From contig NC_015730.1 of assembly GCF_000154785.2 (NCBI RefSeq), forward strand, positions 806,001-870,000: DNA of 64,000 bases. The letters run 5' to 3'. Positions within the stretch are counted from its first letter, which is position 1. Every line of letters begins with the position of its first letter. A program made the position numbers and the translations under genes. This document shows, piece after piece, positions 52,726 to 62,545 of this stretch. The DNA is from Roseobacter litoralis Och 149. GTDB taxonomy: Bacteria > Pseudomonadota > Alphaproteobacteria > Rhodobacterales > Rhodobacteraceae. The notes under the pieces were generated by a model, which searched no databases, was not told the origin of the DNA, and worked only from the letters and a program-made list of their open reading frames with translations.

Positions 52726-53402
52726 TACCCCCGTCCGTGCTCGGTCAGGATCCATTCCGGGTGGGCGGGGTCGTGTTCCAGCTTCTTGCGCAGGCGTCCG
52801 ACGACCACATCGATCATCCGGTCGTTTGAGCGCATTGCTTTGCGACCCATCATTTCGGCAAGCCGCGTCCGGCTGAGCGTCTGACCGGGATGATCGGCAA
52901 GCGCGCTCATGACGTCGAATTCCTGCTTGGTCAGCGTCTCGGTCCGGGCCGCAGACACCAGCCGGCGCCGGATGCGGTCGAAACACCAGGGGCCGAATTC
53001 CTCCACCTGATCCGAACTTTGCGGCGCTTGTCCGATATCGGCAATACGGGCCATAAGGTTCTTGACCCGTGCGGCCAGTTCGCGCTTGTCAAAGGGCTTG
53101 GTCACATAGTCATCCGCGCCCATTTCGAGACCGACGATCTTGTCCACCTGATCGTCGCGCGCCGTCAGCAGAATGATCCCTACCCGCGATTTACTGCGTT
53201 GCTCGCGGGTGATGGTCAGCCCGTCTTTGCCCTCCAGATTGATGTCGATCAGCAAAAGTTCGGCGGGATCAGCACTGAGGATTTCGTCCATTTCCGTGGC
53301 GTTTTCGGCCTGACTGACGCGGTATCCCTGCTCTTTCAAATAGGCCGCCAGTCGCATTCGTGTTGTGCGGTCGTCTTCTACGATGAGGATGTGTTGGGGC
53401 AT
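52698..53402 (-). CDS. torR: TorR-like OmpR-family response regulator
   Basis: 234 residues from the ATG at 53402 (MPQHILIVEDDRTTRMRLA). The receiver's phosphorylated aspartate is D53 in LLLIDINLEGKDG, with the acidic pair D10/D11 and the late lysine in VTKPFDKREL. The C-terminal winged-helix domain ends in LRKKLEHDPAHPEWILTEHGRGYHF, the classical OmpR/PhoB signature. It should be phosphorylated by TorS and activate torA, whose start is 116 bases away on the other strand. Direct repeats just upstream (53412-53431) are candidate binding sites. Confidence 0.93.
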   Translation of the reverse strand: MPQHILIVEDDRTTRMRLAAYLKEQGYRVSQAENATEMDEILSADPAELLLIDINLEGKDGLTITREQRSKSRVGIILLTARDDQVDKIVGLEMGADDYVTKPFDKRELAARVKNLMARIADIGQAPQSSDQVEEFGPWCFDRIRRRLVSAARTETLTKQEFDVMSALADHPGQTLSRTRLAEMMGRKAMRSNDRMIDVVVGRLRKKLEHDPAHPEWILTEHGRGYHFVDPKSV

Positions 53403-53411
53403 GGCGCAACT

Positions 53412-53431
53412 GTTACATTTCTTTACATCTT
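53412..53431. promoter_or_regulatory. Candidate TorR boxes
   Basis: Adjacent 10-base direct repeats GTTACATTTC and TTTACATCTT (shared core TTACATYTY) lie between torR and torA. OmpR-type regulators bind such tandem decamers, and the left one, read as CTGTTACATT, resembles the E. coli tor box CTGTTCATAT. They begin 10 bases from the torR start codon, so TorR may also control itself. Confidence 0.5.
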
Positions 53432-53518
53432 CGAACAACCCGGTTTGCGCCGGATCAACACCTGTGGGTGTGCATTGTAATAGTGTGGTGCCAAATCAAC
53501 CTGTCACAGGAGGCACGC

Positions 53519-56191
53519 ATGTCAATTACGCAACCAACCCGACGCAGCTTTTTACAAGGCGGTGCAGCTGCATTCGGCGCAACAAGTCTGATGGGCACAA
53601 CGGCGCTCGCGGCACTTGATCCGAACTCTTTTGACGGGCGCGTGTTTCACGCAACGCACTACGGCCCGTTTGAGGGAGTTGTGCGCGACGGCAAGCTGGT
53701 CGGCCTCAACACCATCATGGACATTGACGCCCGCCCGACCGAGATGCTGACCACGGGGGTGATGGACCGGACCTATGACAAGTCGCGCATCAACTATCCG
53801 ATGGTGCGCAAATCCTATCTCGACGGCTGGGAAACCGGCGACATCAAGCCCGAATTGCGCGGCAAGGAAGAATACGTGCGCGTCGATTGGGACACCGCAT
53901 GGAGCTTGACGGCCAAGGCGCTGCTGGACACGGCCACAAACCACGGCAACGAGGCGATCTTCAGCTCCTCCTATGGTGGGTGGTCCAACGCGGGCACCTT
54001 CCGCCCCAACGTGCTGCAGGGCCGGTTGATGAACCTGATCGGGGGCTGCACCGTGACCGCTGGCGACTGGTCGGCGGGGGCCTCGCAGGTCGCGCTGCCC
54101 CATATCATCGGCGACATGGAAGTCTATTCGACCCAATCTGCCTGGGAGACCATCCGCGATCACTGCGAGGTCTTTGTGCTGGTGGGGTGTGACCCGATCA
54201 AGAACAACCGGGTGGAGTACCGCGTGGCAGACCATGGCATGTATGCGCATTGGGAAACCATCCGCGATTCTGGCGTGAAGTTCATCTCGATCAACCCGCA
54301 GAAAACCGCCTCTGACGCCTATCTGGATGCCGAATGGGTCCAGATCGTGCCCAACACCGATGTGGCGCTGTTTTGTGCCATGGCCAACCACGTGCTGGCC
54401 GAGGGAATTGAGGAGCGCGCCTATATGGAGAAATACACGGTCGGGTCTGACAAGTGGATCGCCTACCTGAAAGGCGAGACCGATGGCGTCGAGAAAACAC
54501 CGGAATGGGCCGCTGGCATCACTGGCATTGACGCCGCGAAAATCCGCGAGATGGCGGAGCTTTTTGCCAAATCCAACACCAATATCGCCGGGGCATGGGC
54601 GCTGCAACGGGCGCAACACGGTGAGATGACCCATTGGGCGATCATCAACTTTGCCGCGCTGACCGGCAAGATCGGCAAGCCCGGTTGTGGTGTGGGCTTC
54701 AGCTGGCACTATGGCAATGGCGGCATGCCCGCTTCGGGCAAATCCAACCCGGCGGGCCTGTCGCAGGGGCGGAATTTTGTCAAGACCGTCTGCCCGGCGA
54801 GCCGCATCACCGACATGCTGGAAAACCCGGGCAAGGAAGTGTTCTACAACGGCAACACCCACACCTACCCAGATGTGAAAGTCGTCTTCAACGCGGGCAA
54901 CAACTTCATGAGCCACCAGCAGGATACCAACCGGCTGATCCGTGCGCTGCACAAGGTGGAAACCGTGGTCAGCGTGGATGTCTGGTGGACCGCTGCAACA
55001 CGCTGGTGTGACATCGTTCTGCCTGCGGCCTCGACGCTGGAACAGGATGATATCTCCTCCGGCGGGACCTATTCCAACGACAAGGTCTACGCGATGAAAA
55101 AGATGATCGAGCCCGTGGGTGAAAGCCTGCCGGACTACGAGATCTTTGAAGGGCTGGCCGATACGCTGGGTCTGTGGGCGCAGTTCACCGATGGCGAAGA
55201 CAAGATGTACCACGTCAAAGCTGCTTATGAGAAATCCAGCGCAGCGGCGCACACGCCGTTCGACGCGTTCTGGGAAAAGGGCTTTGCCCGTCAGGAGGTG
55301 CCGGAAGAGGCGCGCAAATGGACCCGTCACGGGGAATTCTTCAACGATCCCGAAGGCGCGCCACTGCACACATCCTCAGGCAAGATCGAGATGTTCTGCG
55401 AGGATTTTGCCAAGCTCGATATCGACGACATGCCGGGCATGCCGATCTGGATGGAAAAGCACGAATACCTCGGCAACGCCAAAGAGGGCCAGTTGCACGT
55501 CGTGTCGCCACACCCGTGGTTCCGCCTGCACAGCCAGATGGACCAGTCGGAAAACCTGCGCGCGCTTTACAAGGTGCAGGGGCGTGAACCGGTGCGGATC
55601 AACACGGAAGATGCCGCCGCGCGCGGGATCGAGGATGGCGATCTGGTCGAGCTTTACAACGACCGGGGCACGGTGATTGCGGGCGCTGTTGTCAGCGACG
55701 AGATCATGCCCGGCGTCGTATCGATCTACGAGGGCGCGTGGCCGCAGCTGGACAGCAAGGGGCGGTGCAACTCGGGTCTGGTGAATTTCCTGACCTCGAC
55801 ACAGCGCTCGTCCGGCGTGGCGCAGGCAACGACTGCGAATACCACCCTGTGTTCAATGCGCAAATGCGAGGATCCGGAGGGGCCGAACCTGGCCTATGAG
55901 AAACCCGCGATCCTTGAGGACTACGACTATGCCGCGATTGATTATGACAAGATCGGTGTTGATCGCCTCTATGAGCTGACCGAAAAGCTCTATGCGGATA
56001 TGGGCCCGGGCGAGAAGATCTACTTCGAGCGCTGCACGGTCTGCCACGCCCCGCGCGAAGTGACCCACTTCACCCAGCAGCAGTGGAAAGGCATCACCCC
56101 ATCCATGTTCCCGCGCGCAGGTCTGGACGAAGCCGAGGCGGCCTTGGTGACAGAATACCTCATGCAAAACGCCTCGGACGCACCAAAGTGA
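53519..56191 (+). CDS. torA: TMAO reductase catalytic subunit with C-terminal haem c motif
   Basis: 890 residues from the ATG at 53519 (AGGAGGC site at 53508-53514). A Tat signal (PTRRSFLQGGAAAFG) precedes a DMSO/TMAO-reductase-family molybdopterin enzyme. The molybdenum serine is likely S156 in SSSYGGWSNAGTF, aligned by eye with Ser147 of DorA; bis-MGD segments such as VFVLVGCDPIKNNRVEYRV are present. After the usual end (about residue 815) there is an extra tail with a haem c motif CTVCH (839-843) and a possible methionine ligand M863. So the catalytic subunit appears to carry its own cytochrome domain. No torC or torD gene lies in the window. TMAO rather than DMSO is favoured by the torTSR neighbours. 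Confidence 0.93.
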   Translation: MSITQPTRRSFLQGGAAAFGATSLMGTTALAALDPNSFDGRVFHATHYGPFEGVVRDGKLVGLNTIMDIDARPTEMLTTGVMDRTYDKSRINYPMVRKSYLDGWETGDIKPELRGKEEYVRVDWDTAWSLTAKALLDTATNHGNEAIFSSSYGGWSNAGTFRPNVLQGRLMNLIGGCTVTAGDWSAGASQVALPHIIGDMEVYSTQSAWETIRDHCEVFVLVGCDPIKNNRVEYRVADHGMYAHWETIRDSGVKFISINPQKTASDAYLDAEWVQIVPNTDVALFCAMANHVLAEGIEERAYMEKYTVGSDKWIAYLKGETDGVEKTPEWAAGITGIDAAKIREMAELFAKSNTNIAGAWALQRAQHGEMTHWAIINFAALTGKIGKPGCGVGFSWHYGNGGMPASGKSNPAGLSQGRNFVKTVCPASRITDMLENPGKEVFYNGNTHTYPDVKVVFNAGNNFMSHQQDTNRLIRALHKVETVVSVDVWWTAATRWCDIVLPAASTLEQDDISSGGTYSNDKVYAMKKMIEPVGESLPDYEIFEGLADTLGLWAQFTDGEDKMYHVKAAYEKSSAAAHTPFDAFWEKGFARQEVPEEARKWTRHGEFFNDPEGAPLHTSSGKIEMFCEDFAKLDIDDMPGMPIWMEKHEYLGNAKEGQLHVVSPHPWFRLHSQMDQSENLRALYKVQGREPVRINTEDAAARGIEDGDLVELYNDRGTVIAGAVVSDEIMPGVVSIYEGAWPQLDSKGRCNSGLVNFLTSTQRSSGVAQATTANTTLCSMRKCEDPEGPNLAYEKPAILEDYDYAAIDYDKIGVDRLYELTEKLYADMGPGEKIYFERCTVCHAPREVTHFTQQQWKGITPSMFPRAGLDEAEAALVTEYLMQNASDAPK

Positions 56192-56215
56192 ACGCATGTG
56201 CAAAACAAGACTGGA

Positions 56216-56232
56216 GGCTGGTTTGTCCAGCC
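56216..56232 (+). other. Stem-loop after torA
   Basis: GGCTGG-TTTGT-CCAGCC, a perfect 6-bp stem 25 bases past the torA stop and without a T-run. It lies in the 155-base gap before the small carboxymuconolactone-decarboxylase-like gene and may stabilise the torA message or weakly terminate it. Confidence 0.4.
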
Positions 56233-56346
56233 CCCGCCAAAGGCGCGTCGATCCTGACGCGCTGCCATAGGCGCAAGCAACACAGGGCCAGCAGTTTAAA
56301 CAGACTTGTGGGACGGCCGACAGAATAATTTGAAAGGAAGAAAAAG

Positions 56347-56661
56347 ATGAGCAACGATCTACCCGGCGCGGCAGGAAATCTCGCCGCCGCCCACCCGGAG
56401 ATCTGGGACGCCTATGCCAGTCTGGGTGCCGCCACCGCCAGTGCCGGCGGGCTGAGCGCGCGCGAACGGCGCTTGGTCAAACTGGCCCTTGCCATCGGTG
56501 CGGGGTCCGAAGGTGCGGTGCATTCGCATGCGCGCCGGGGTCTCGCAGAGGACATTGGCCAGCAGGACCTGCATCAGGTTGCTCTTTTGGCCATCGGGCC
56601 TTTGGGCTTGCCGCGCGCGGTTGCGGCGGGCACGTGGATTTCGGACGTCACCGAAGCCTGA
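56347..56661 (+). CDS. Carboxymuconolactone decarboxylase (AhpD-like) family protein
   Basis: 104 residues: LSARERRLVKLALAIGAGSEGAVHSHARRGLAE matches the helical core of the family. The redox CxxC of peroxidase-type AhpD relatives is missing: the place reads EGAVHSHA, keeping only the histidine. So a thiol peroxidase function is unlikely and a small-molecule or binding role is open. A GAAAGGAAG site precedes the ATG. It follows torA in the same direction after 155 bases and ends before a strong terminator, so it may be part of the TMAO locus. Confidence 0.82.
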   Translation: MSNDLPGAAGNLAAAHPEIWDAYASLGAATASAGGLSARERRLVKLALAIGAGSEGAVHSHARRGLAEDIGQQDLHQVALLAIGPLGLPRAVAAGTWISDVTEA

Positions 56662-56667
56662 ACCATG

Positions 56668-56706
56668 CCTTGAACCGGGCGCTGCGATGCGCAGCCCGGT
56701 TCAAGG
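56668..56706. terminator. Strong bidirectional hairpin
   Basis: CCTTGAACCGGGC (56668-56680) pairs perfectly with GCCCGGTTCAAGG (56694-56706), and the loop GCTGCGATGCGCA can pair further. It lies between the convergent small protein (ends 56661) and the permease (ends 56760), fitting termination from both sides. Confidence 0.7.
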
Positions 56707-56759
56707 TCAGGTTGGCCACGCCCGATGCGACAGAGGGGCTACCGTTAGGGCCGACCCCT

Positions 56760-57713
56760 TTAGCGTTCCGCGCGTTTGCGGCGGGGTGCTGCGGTGTCTG
56801 ACTGTCCTTCGCGGTGAAAGATATAGATGCCCGAGCCAAGGATGATTGCCACGCCGATCCACGTCAGCGTGTCCGGGAAATCGCCAAACACAAGAAACCC
56901 GAGGGCCGTGGCGGTTACGATTTCCAGATACTGAAACGGCGCCAGGGCGGTTGCGTCTGCGGATCGGTATGCTTCGGCGATCAGCACAAAGGATGTGGCC
57001 GCAACCACGCCAGCGCAGAGGATCAGCAGCCATGTCGCGGTGTCACTGGCGGCAGGTACGAACGCCGTCATGCCCGTCGCGCCCAGACCGGCAGACAGTA
57101 GGATCAGGCCAAGCCCGGCATAGATCGTCGTGCCACATTGAACGGTCAGGCCGGAACGGGTCACGGTTGCTTTCTTGAGCACGATCATGTTGAGCGCATA
57201 GGCAGAGGCGGAGATCAGCGGCAGCAAGGTTGCCCAGCCATAGACGTCAAAACCGGGACGGATCACGATCATCGCGCCAATCAACCCGACACCGACGGCG
57301 GCAAGGCGGCGCGGCCCGGCGGTTTCCCCCAGAAGGAACGCGGCAAGAATGGTCAGGATCAGCGGCTCCACAAAGAAGATCGCAAGTGCCGTCGTGATTG
57401 GCATCACCGCAAAAGCGCTGATCAGGCTGGTCAGCGACACGATCAGCAGCACCCCCGACAGCGCCACAACAGGCGAGAACATCGCCCCGCGCAGACGGTG
57501 CCGCAGAAGATAGGCGACCGGCACCAGAAACAGCGCCTGCGCCAGAATACGGCAGAGCGTGACACCGACCGGGTTCAGTGTCTCACTGATCAGTTTCGCA
57601 AATGTATCCCCCACGGGAAGCAGCAGCATTGCCACGATCATGCAGATCATCCCGGTATTGGGTTTGGCAGGTGCGGCAATGTGGAGACCGGGCAGGGACG
57701 GGTTCTGGAACAT
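56760..57713 (-). CDS. EamA/DMT-family permease
   Basis: 317 residues with ten predicted membrane helices in two EamA repeats: IAMLLLPVGDTFAKLISETL-like first helix, VEPLILTILAAFLLGE at the end of the first half and VFGDFPDTLTWIGVAIILG at the end of the second. DMT permeases export or import amino acids, nucleosides and other metabolites; no subfamily can be named. The C-terminus is a basic cytosolic tail (APRRKRAER). It is a single gene flanked by a terminator and the metH upstream region. Confidence 0.88.
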   Translation of the reverse strand: MFQNPSLPGLHIAAPAKPNTGMICMIVAMLLLPVGDTFAKLISETLNPVGVTLCRILAQALFLVPVAYLLRHRLRGAMFSPVVALSGVLLIVSLTSLISAFAVMPITTALAIFFVEPLILTILAAFLLGETAGPRRLAAVGVGLIGAMIVIRPGFDVYGWATLLPLISASAYALNMIVLKKATVTRSGLTVQCGTTIYAGLGLILLSAGLGATGMTAFVPAASDTATWLLILCAGVVAATSFVLIAEAYRSADATALAPFQYLEIVTATALGFLVFGDFPDTLTWIGVAIILGSGIYIFHREGQSDTAAPRRKRAER

Positions 57714-58116
57714 CTTGGGACCTCAACAATCACTTCGGGACCGCTCCACTGCGGGAGCCGTCGAAATCCGGGCGTTCAGGATATTTGCGGAAAGGGCAGA
57801 AAGCACACGACGCCATCGCGGGCACTGCCATTGACGCGGAGTTAGGCCGCCGCCCGGTTTGGGTCAACATGGGCAATGTGAAAGCCGCTATGCAAAATGC
57901 GAATGGCTCACATCCGGACACGTCCGCTGTTGCGTCAGGGCGGTTTATCCGGGGCAAGCAGGTTTCACCGCCATGTTTTTTGTGGGTCAGTGGTGGCGGA
58001 TATATGCGGGCGTCACGTGACTATCCGCGAGTAACTCATAATGAATCTGAAGAATATGAATTATACTAATAATTGAGATGCTGGTAGGTAGCAGCAACGA
58101 AAACTTGGGGGCCGCC
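57714..58116. other. Intergenic region upstream of split metH
   Basis: 403 bases between the divergent permease and metH genes. I looked for a cobalamin riboswitch (GCCACTG element and B12 box) and for SAM- or SAH-riboswitch cores and saw none. The end of the region (58030-58080) is strikingly AT-rich compared with its surroundings and is the likely metH promoter zone. No convincing gene is present. Confidence 0.5.
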
Positions 58117-59160
58117 ATGTCTTTACACGATCATCACTGCGTCAACGCACTGAACGCGACCGCGCGCGAGCGTATCCTGATCATGGATGGCGCCATGGGC
58201 ACGATGATCCAGGGGCTCGGTCTTGGGGAGGATGATTATACCGGTCATGGAACCGGCACGCCCTGCGCGCATGCGACGGACCTTCCGCAAAAGGGCAACA
58301 ACGACCTGCTGACCCTGACACAGCCGCAGGCGATCGAACAAATCCACTATGATTTCGCCATCGCAGGCGCGGATATCGTCGAAACCAATACGTTTTCCTC
58401 AACCGCGATTGCACAGGCTGATTACGGTCTTGAGGCTGCCGTCCATGATCTGAACGTGGAGGCGGCGCGCGTTGCGCGGCGCGCGCTGGACCGGGCCACG
58501 GCGCAGGATGGCAAGCCGCGCTATGTGGCGGGGGCCGTTGGCCCAACGAACCGTACCGCGTCTTTGTCCCCGGATGTGAGTGATCCGGGGTACCGCGCGG
58601 TGACCTTTGATGGTTTGCGCCTTGCTTACCGCGACCAGATCCGGGGGCTGATCATCGGGGGCGCGGATTTGATCCTGATTGAAACCATTTTTGATACGCT
58701 CAACGCAAAGGCGGCCATTTTTGCGGCGATCGAGGCGTGTCAGGCGCAGGGCATCCGCTTGCCGATTATGATCTCCGGCACGATCACTGATGCTTCGGGG
58801 CGCACGCTTTCGGGGCAAACGCCGACGGCGTTCTGGCATTCGGTAGCGCATGCCCGACCGTTTTCCGTGGGGCTGAACTGTGCACTTGGGGCGGGCGCGA
58901 TGCGACCGCATATGGCGGAGCTTGCGGGCGTGGTTGACACGCTGACCTGCGCCTATCCCAATGCGGGGTTGCCCAACGCCTTCGGGCAATATGACGAGGG
59001 CCCCGAAGAGACCGCCGAGCAACTGGCCGGTTTCGCCCAAGAGGGGTTGTTGAATGTGGTCGGCGGTTGCTGCGGCACCACGCCCGAGCATATCCGCGCA
59101 ATTGCGGAAGCGGTCGCCCCCTTTGCGCCGCGCCAGTTGGAAAAGGAGCAAGCGGCATGA
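58117..59160 (+). CDS. metH: Methionine synthase, homocysteine-binding module
   Basis: 347 residues from the ATG at 58117 (an in-frame ATG at 58078 would add 13 residues). This is the N-terminal homocysteine S-methyltransferase domain of MetH as a separate protein: [18 protein letters not shown], and the zinc cysteines in [12 protein letters not shown] and [13 protein letters not shown]. It activates homocysteine for transfer of the methyl group from cobalamin. The gene overlaps the second MetH gene by 4 bp (ATGA), so the two are coupled and should work as a two-part enzyme. It ends cleanly with its own stop and an AAGGAG site for the next gene, so this is a true gene split rather than a simple frameshift. 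Confidence 0.92.
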   Translation: MSLHDHHCVNALNATARERILIMDGAMGTMIQGLGLGEDDYTGHGTGTPCAHATDLPQKGNNDLLTLTQPQAIEQIHYDFAIAGADIVETNTFSSTAIAQADYGLEAAVHDLNVEAARVARRALDRATAQDGKPRYVAGAVGPTNRTASLSPDVSDPGYRAVTFDGLRLAYRDQIRGLIIGGADLILIETIFDTLNAKAAIFAAIEACQAQGIRLPIMISGTITDASGRTLSGQTPTAFWHSVAHARPFSVGLNCALGAGAMRPHMAELAGVVDTLTCAYPNAGLPNAFGQYDEGPEETAEQLAGFAQEGLLNVVGGCCGTTPEHIRAIAEAVAPFAPRQLEKEQAA

Positions 59161-61871
59161 CCCGGTATTTACGCCTGTCCGGGCTTGAGCCCTTTGTCCT
59201 CACGCCCGACATCCCCTTCGTGAACGTGGGTGAGCGGACCAACGTCACCGGCTCTGCCAAGTTTCGCAAGCTGATCACCAATCGCGACTATGCCGCGGCC
59301 CTTGATGTGGCACGCGATCAGGTGGAAAACGGCGCGCAGATCATCGATGTCAACATGGATGAGGGGCTGATCGATTCCAAACAGGCGATGATCGAGTTTC
59401 TCAACCTCATCGCGTCCGAGCCCGACATCGCGCGCGTGCCCGTCATGATCGACAGCTCCAAATGGGAGGTGATCGAGGCGGGCCTGCAGTGTGTGCAGGG
59501 TAAATCCGTGGTCAATTCCATCTCAATGAAAGAGGGCGAGGAGGAATTTCGCCATCACGCCCGGCTTTGTCTGGCCTATGGCGCCGCTGTTGTCGTCATG
59601 GCCTTTGACGAAGAGGGGCAGGCCGATACCGCCGCCCGCAAAACCGAGATTTGCGCCCGCGCCTACCGTATCCTCGTGGAGGAGGTCGGTTTTCCGCCCG
59701 AAGATATCATTTTTGATCCCAACATCTTTGCCGTCGCCACTGGCATCGAAGAGCATAACAACTATGGTGTCGACTTTATCGAGGCGACCCGTTGGATCCG
59801 CCAGAACCTGCCCCATGCGCATGTGTCGGGCGGGGTGTCCAACCTGTCGTTTTCGTTTCGCGGCAATGAGACCGTGCGCGAGGCGATGCATGCGGTTTTC
59901 CTCTATCACGCCATTCAGGCGGGCATGGATATGGGCATCGTCAATGCGGGCCAGCTGGCCGTCTACGACCAGATTGATCCCGACCTGCGCGCGGCCTGCG
60001 AAGACGTGGTTCTCAACCGGCGCGACGATGCCACCGAGCGGATGCTTGATATGGCCGAACGCTTCAGGGGCGGTGCGCGCGAGGCAAAGGTGCGCGTTCT
60101 GGCGTGGCGCGCGTGGTCCATTGAAAAGCGGCTGGAACATGCGCTGGTCAACGGCATCACGGAATTCATCGACGCCGATACCGAAGAGGCGCGATTGCAG
60201 GCCGCGCGTCCGCTGCATGTGATCGAAGGGCCACTGATGGCGGGGATGAACGTGGTCGGCGATCTGTTTGGGGCGGGCAAGATGTTCCTGCCGCAGGTGG
60301 TGAAATCCGCCCGTGTGATGAAACAGGCGGTGGCCGTTCTATTGCCCTTTATGGAAGAGGAAAAACGCCTGAATGGCGGGGACGGGCACGAGGCGGCGGG
60401 CAAGGTCTTGATGGCGACGGTCAGAGGCGATGTGCATGATATTGGCAAGAATATCGTGGGTGTCGTGCTGGCCTGCAACAATTACGAGATCATTGATCTG
60501 GGTGTGATGGTCCCGCCGCAGAAAATCCTTGAAGTTGCCAAGGCGGAAAACGTGGATATCATCGGCCTGTCTGGTCTGATCACGCCGAGCCTTGATGAGA
60601 TGGTACATATGGCCAGCGAGCTGGAGCGGGAGGGCTATGACATCCCGCTGTTGATCGGCGGAGCGACCACATCCAAGGTGCACACAGCCGTCAAGATTGC
60701 CCCGCGCTACACCAAAAATCAGGCGATCCACGTGCTGGACGCCAGCCGGGCTGTGGGTGTGGTCAGCAAACTGCTCAATCCCGAGAGCCGCGATGGCTAT
60801 ATCGAGGGCATTCGCGACGAATATGTGAGCGTGATCGAGCGCCATGAACGCTCCGAACGTGCCAAGGAACGTGTGCCGCTGGCCGCCGCGCGGGCCAATG
60901 CCATGAAGATTGATTTCAGCGATTACACCGTGCCCGCGCCGACCTTCACCGGCACCCGTGTGATTGAGGACTGGGACCTCGCAGAGATTGCGAAATACAT
61001 CGACTGGACGCCGTTTTTCCGCACTTGGGAGCTGAAAGGCGTTTACCCGAAAATCCTTGAGGACGAACGGCAGGGAGAGGCCGCGCGCGCGCTCTTTGCC
61101 GATGCACAGGCGATGCTGAAACAGATCATTGATGAGAAATGGTTCGGCCCCCGCGCTGTCGCCGGGTTCTGGCCGGCCAATGCGCGTGGTGACGACATTC
61201 ACCTCTTCACCGGCGAGGACCGGGACGCGCAGTTGGCCACGCTGCACTCCCTGCGCCAGCAGCACGCCAAACGCCCGGGGCGGCCCAATATGGCCCTGTC
61301 CGACTTTGTCGCACCTGTTGGTACACCAGATTATGTCGGTGGTTTTGTCGTCACCGCAGGCCCGGAGGAGGCCGTCCTGGCCAAAAAGTTCGAGGAGGCA
61401 AACGACAGCTATTCGTCGATCCTTGTCAAAGCGCTGGCCGACCGGTTTGCCGAGGCCATGGCAGAGATGCTGCACCAGCGGGTGCGCCGCGAACTCTGGC
61501 CCTATGCGCCCGACGAAGGGTTTGCCCCGAATGAACTGGTGGGTGAGCCCTATCGCGGCATCCGCCCCGCGCCCGGCTACCCGGCCCAGCCCGATCACAC
61601 GGAAAAACTGACCCTGTTTTCCCTGCTGGAGGCCGAAGCCAATACCGGGGTCGAACTGACGGAAAGCATGGCCATGTGGCCCGGTTCTTCGGTATCAGGG
61701 CTCTATATCGGCCATCCTGACGCCTATTATTTTGGCGTGGCCAAGGTGGAACGCGATCAGGTGGCGGATTATGCCGTACGCAAAGGCATGGATCTAGAGG
61801 AGGCGGAAAGATGGCTTGCACCCATCCTGAACTACACGCCGACCCCGGTCGCTGCTGTTGCCGCTGAATGA
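59157..61871 (+). CDS. metH: Methionine synthase, folate, cobalamin and activation modules
   Basis: 904 residues from the ATG at 59157, which has an AAGGAG site. Domains in order: methyl-tetrahydrofolate (pterin) binding from about residue 18 ([16 protein letters not shown]), cap and B12 binding with the cobalt-ligand loop [11 protein letters not shown] (H427) and [11 protein letters not shown], then the SAM-dependent reactivation domain ([18 protein letters not shown], and RPAPGYP near residue 803). The two proteins together total about 1250 residues, close to single-chain MetH, and all modules are kept. It transfers methyl from methyl-tetrahydrofolate through cobalamin to homocysteine. Confidence 0.95.
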   Translation: MTRYLRLSGLEPFVLTPDIPFVNVGERTNVTGSAKFRKLITNRDYAAALDVARDQVENGAQIIDVNMDEGLIDSKQAMIEFLNLIASEPDIARVPVMIDSSKWEVIEAGLQCVQGKSVVNSISMKEGEEEFRHHARLCLAYGAAVVVMAFDEEGQADTAARKTEICARAYRILVEEVGFPPEDIIFDPNIFAVATGIEEHNNYGVDFIEATRWIRQNLPHAHVSGGVSNLSFSFRGNETVREAMHAVFLYHAIQAGMDMGIVNAGQLAVYDQIDPDLRAACEDVVLNRRDDATERMLDMAERFRGGAREAKVRVLAWRAWSIEKRLEHALVNGITEFIDADTEEARLQAARPLHVIEGPLMAGMNVVGDLFGAGKMFLPQVVKSARVMKQAVAVLLPFMEEEKRLNGGDGHEAAGKVLMATVRGDVHDIGKNIVGVVLACNNYEIIDLGVMVPPQKILEVAKAENVDIIGLSGLITPSLDEMVHMASELEREGYDIPLLIGGATTSKVHTAVKIAPRYTKNQAIHVLDASRAVGVVSKLLNPESRDGYIEGIRDEYVSVIERHERSERAKERVPLAAARANAMKIDFSDYTVPAPTFTGTRVIEDWDLAEIAKYIDWTPFFRTWELKGVYPKILEDERQGEAARALFADAQAMLKQIIDEKWFGPRAVAGFWPANARGDDIHLFTGEDRDAQLATLHSLRQQHAKRPGRPNMALSDFVAPVGTPDYVGGFVVTAGPEEAVLAKKFEEANDSYSSILVKALADRFAEAMAEMLHQRVRRELWPYAPDEGFAPNELVGEPYRGIRPAPGYPAQPDHTEKLTLFSLLEAEANTGVELTESMAMWPGSSVSGLYIGHPDAYYFGVAKVERDQVADYAVRKGMDLEEAERWLAPILNYTPTPVAAVAAE

Positions 61872-62249
61872 TCTGGGCTGATGTCCTAACCGTTTGATTT
61901 ACAACGGTTAAAACATGAGCCTGCGCTGTTTGCGGCCCCTTGAAAGTGTCTTTTCTAGGAAAATATGCGTCTGTCGCGCGGGCCGGAAATGTCACCCGAT
62001 GCAATAACGAGCCGATTGTTTGACACGAAGGGTTCACCCGAAACGTGGCGTGTTCTGACAAGGGCAAAAGGCGCGCCATCGTCCGAGCGCATCGCCTGAA
62101 TACAAGTCGTCAAATCCGGCGGACAAATGGCCGCATCTTTCTGTACCCGGACAGCGGATTGCATCGGGGTTTTGCCCTAGAAGTGCCCGCCTGTTGCAGC
62201 TAAGGCTTGCGCCATTCGGTGAGCGATTCAAGAACCATACGGAGATTTT
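61872..62249. other. Intergenic region between metH and the Dabb gene
   Basis: 378 bases without a gene I can support. The hairpin at 61887-61910 is its only clear structure. Short open frames on the minus strand (61955-62164, 62034-62276) show no family resemblance. A GGAGA site before 62250 marks the start of the next unit. Confidence 0.5.
61887..61910 (+). terminator. Hairpin after metH
   Basis: TAACCGTT-TGATTTAC-AACGGTTA, a perfect 8-bp stem 15 bases after the metH stop. The left flank ends in TCC and the right flank is AAAAC, so there is no T-run on the plus strand. Probably a terminator or message-end stabiliser. Confidence 0.5.
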
Positions 62250-62543
62250 ATGCCACCCCGTCCCAACATTCGACATGTCGTCTTTTTCAGCGCCAAGGAT
62301 AAGGTCGATCTGCCCCGTATCATCGACGGGTTATCGCTCTTGGCGGATATCCCGCACTCAGAGGTTTTTGAGGTGCGCCAGAACACCCGCGACGATGCGC
62401 TGTCGAGCGAAGTCGACGTTGTCGTCTATGCAGAGTTCGCAAGCAATGAGGCGCTGTCAGCCTATAAGGCCCATCCGCTGTACCTCAAGGCTATCGACAT
62501 CGTAAGGCCCTTGCGCGACCTGCGCATCGCGGCGGATTTTTAG
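62250..62543 (+). CDS. Dabb (stress-responsive A/B barrel) domain protein
   Basis: 97 residues matching the Dabb dimeric alpha/beta-barrel family: NIRHVVFFSAKDKVD at the start, VVVYAEFASNEALSAYKAHP in the middle. Plant and bacterial members are stress-induced or small catalytic barrels; function here is unknown. It ends two bases before the pabB start, so the pair should be co-transcribed and possibly coupled. Confidence 0.85.
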   Translation: MPPRPNIRHVVFFSAKDKVDLPRIIDGLSLLADIPHSEVFEVRQNTRDDALSSEVDVVVYAEFASNEALSAYKAHPLYLKAIDIVRPLRDLRIAADF

Positions 62544-62545
62544 AC

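Noticed and set aside
53552..55369. 605-codon open frame on the minus strand opposite torA
   Set aside because: It mirrors a strongly conserved gene with Tat signal and molybdenum-site motifs; the antisense translation has no family features and arises from high-GC codon bias.
57714..58116. Cobalamin, SAM or SAH riboswitch before metH
   Set aside because: I searched by eye for the B12 box, GCCACTG and the SAM-II and SAH cores and did not find them; a covariance-model search would be decisive.
60339..61598. 419-codon open frame on the minus strand
   Set aside because: Antisense to the B12 and activation domains of metH; no motif seen.
61955..62276. Small open frames on the minus strand after metH
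   Set aside because: No family signal, no ribosome site, and conflict with the promoter zone of the Dabb gene.
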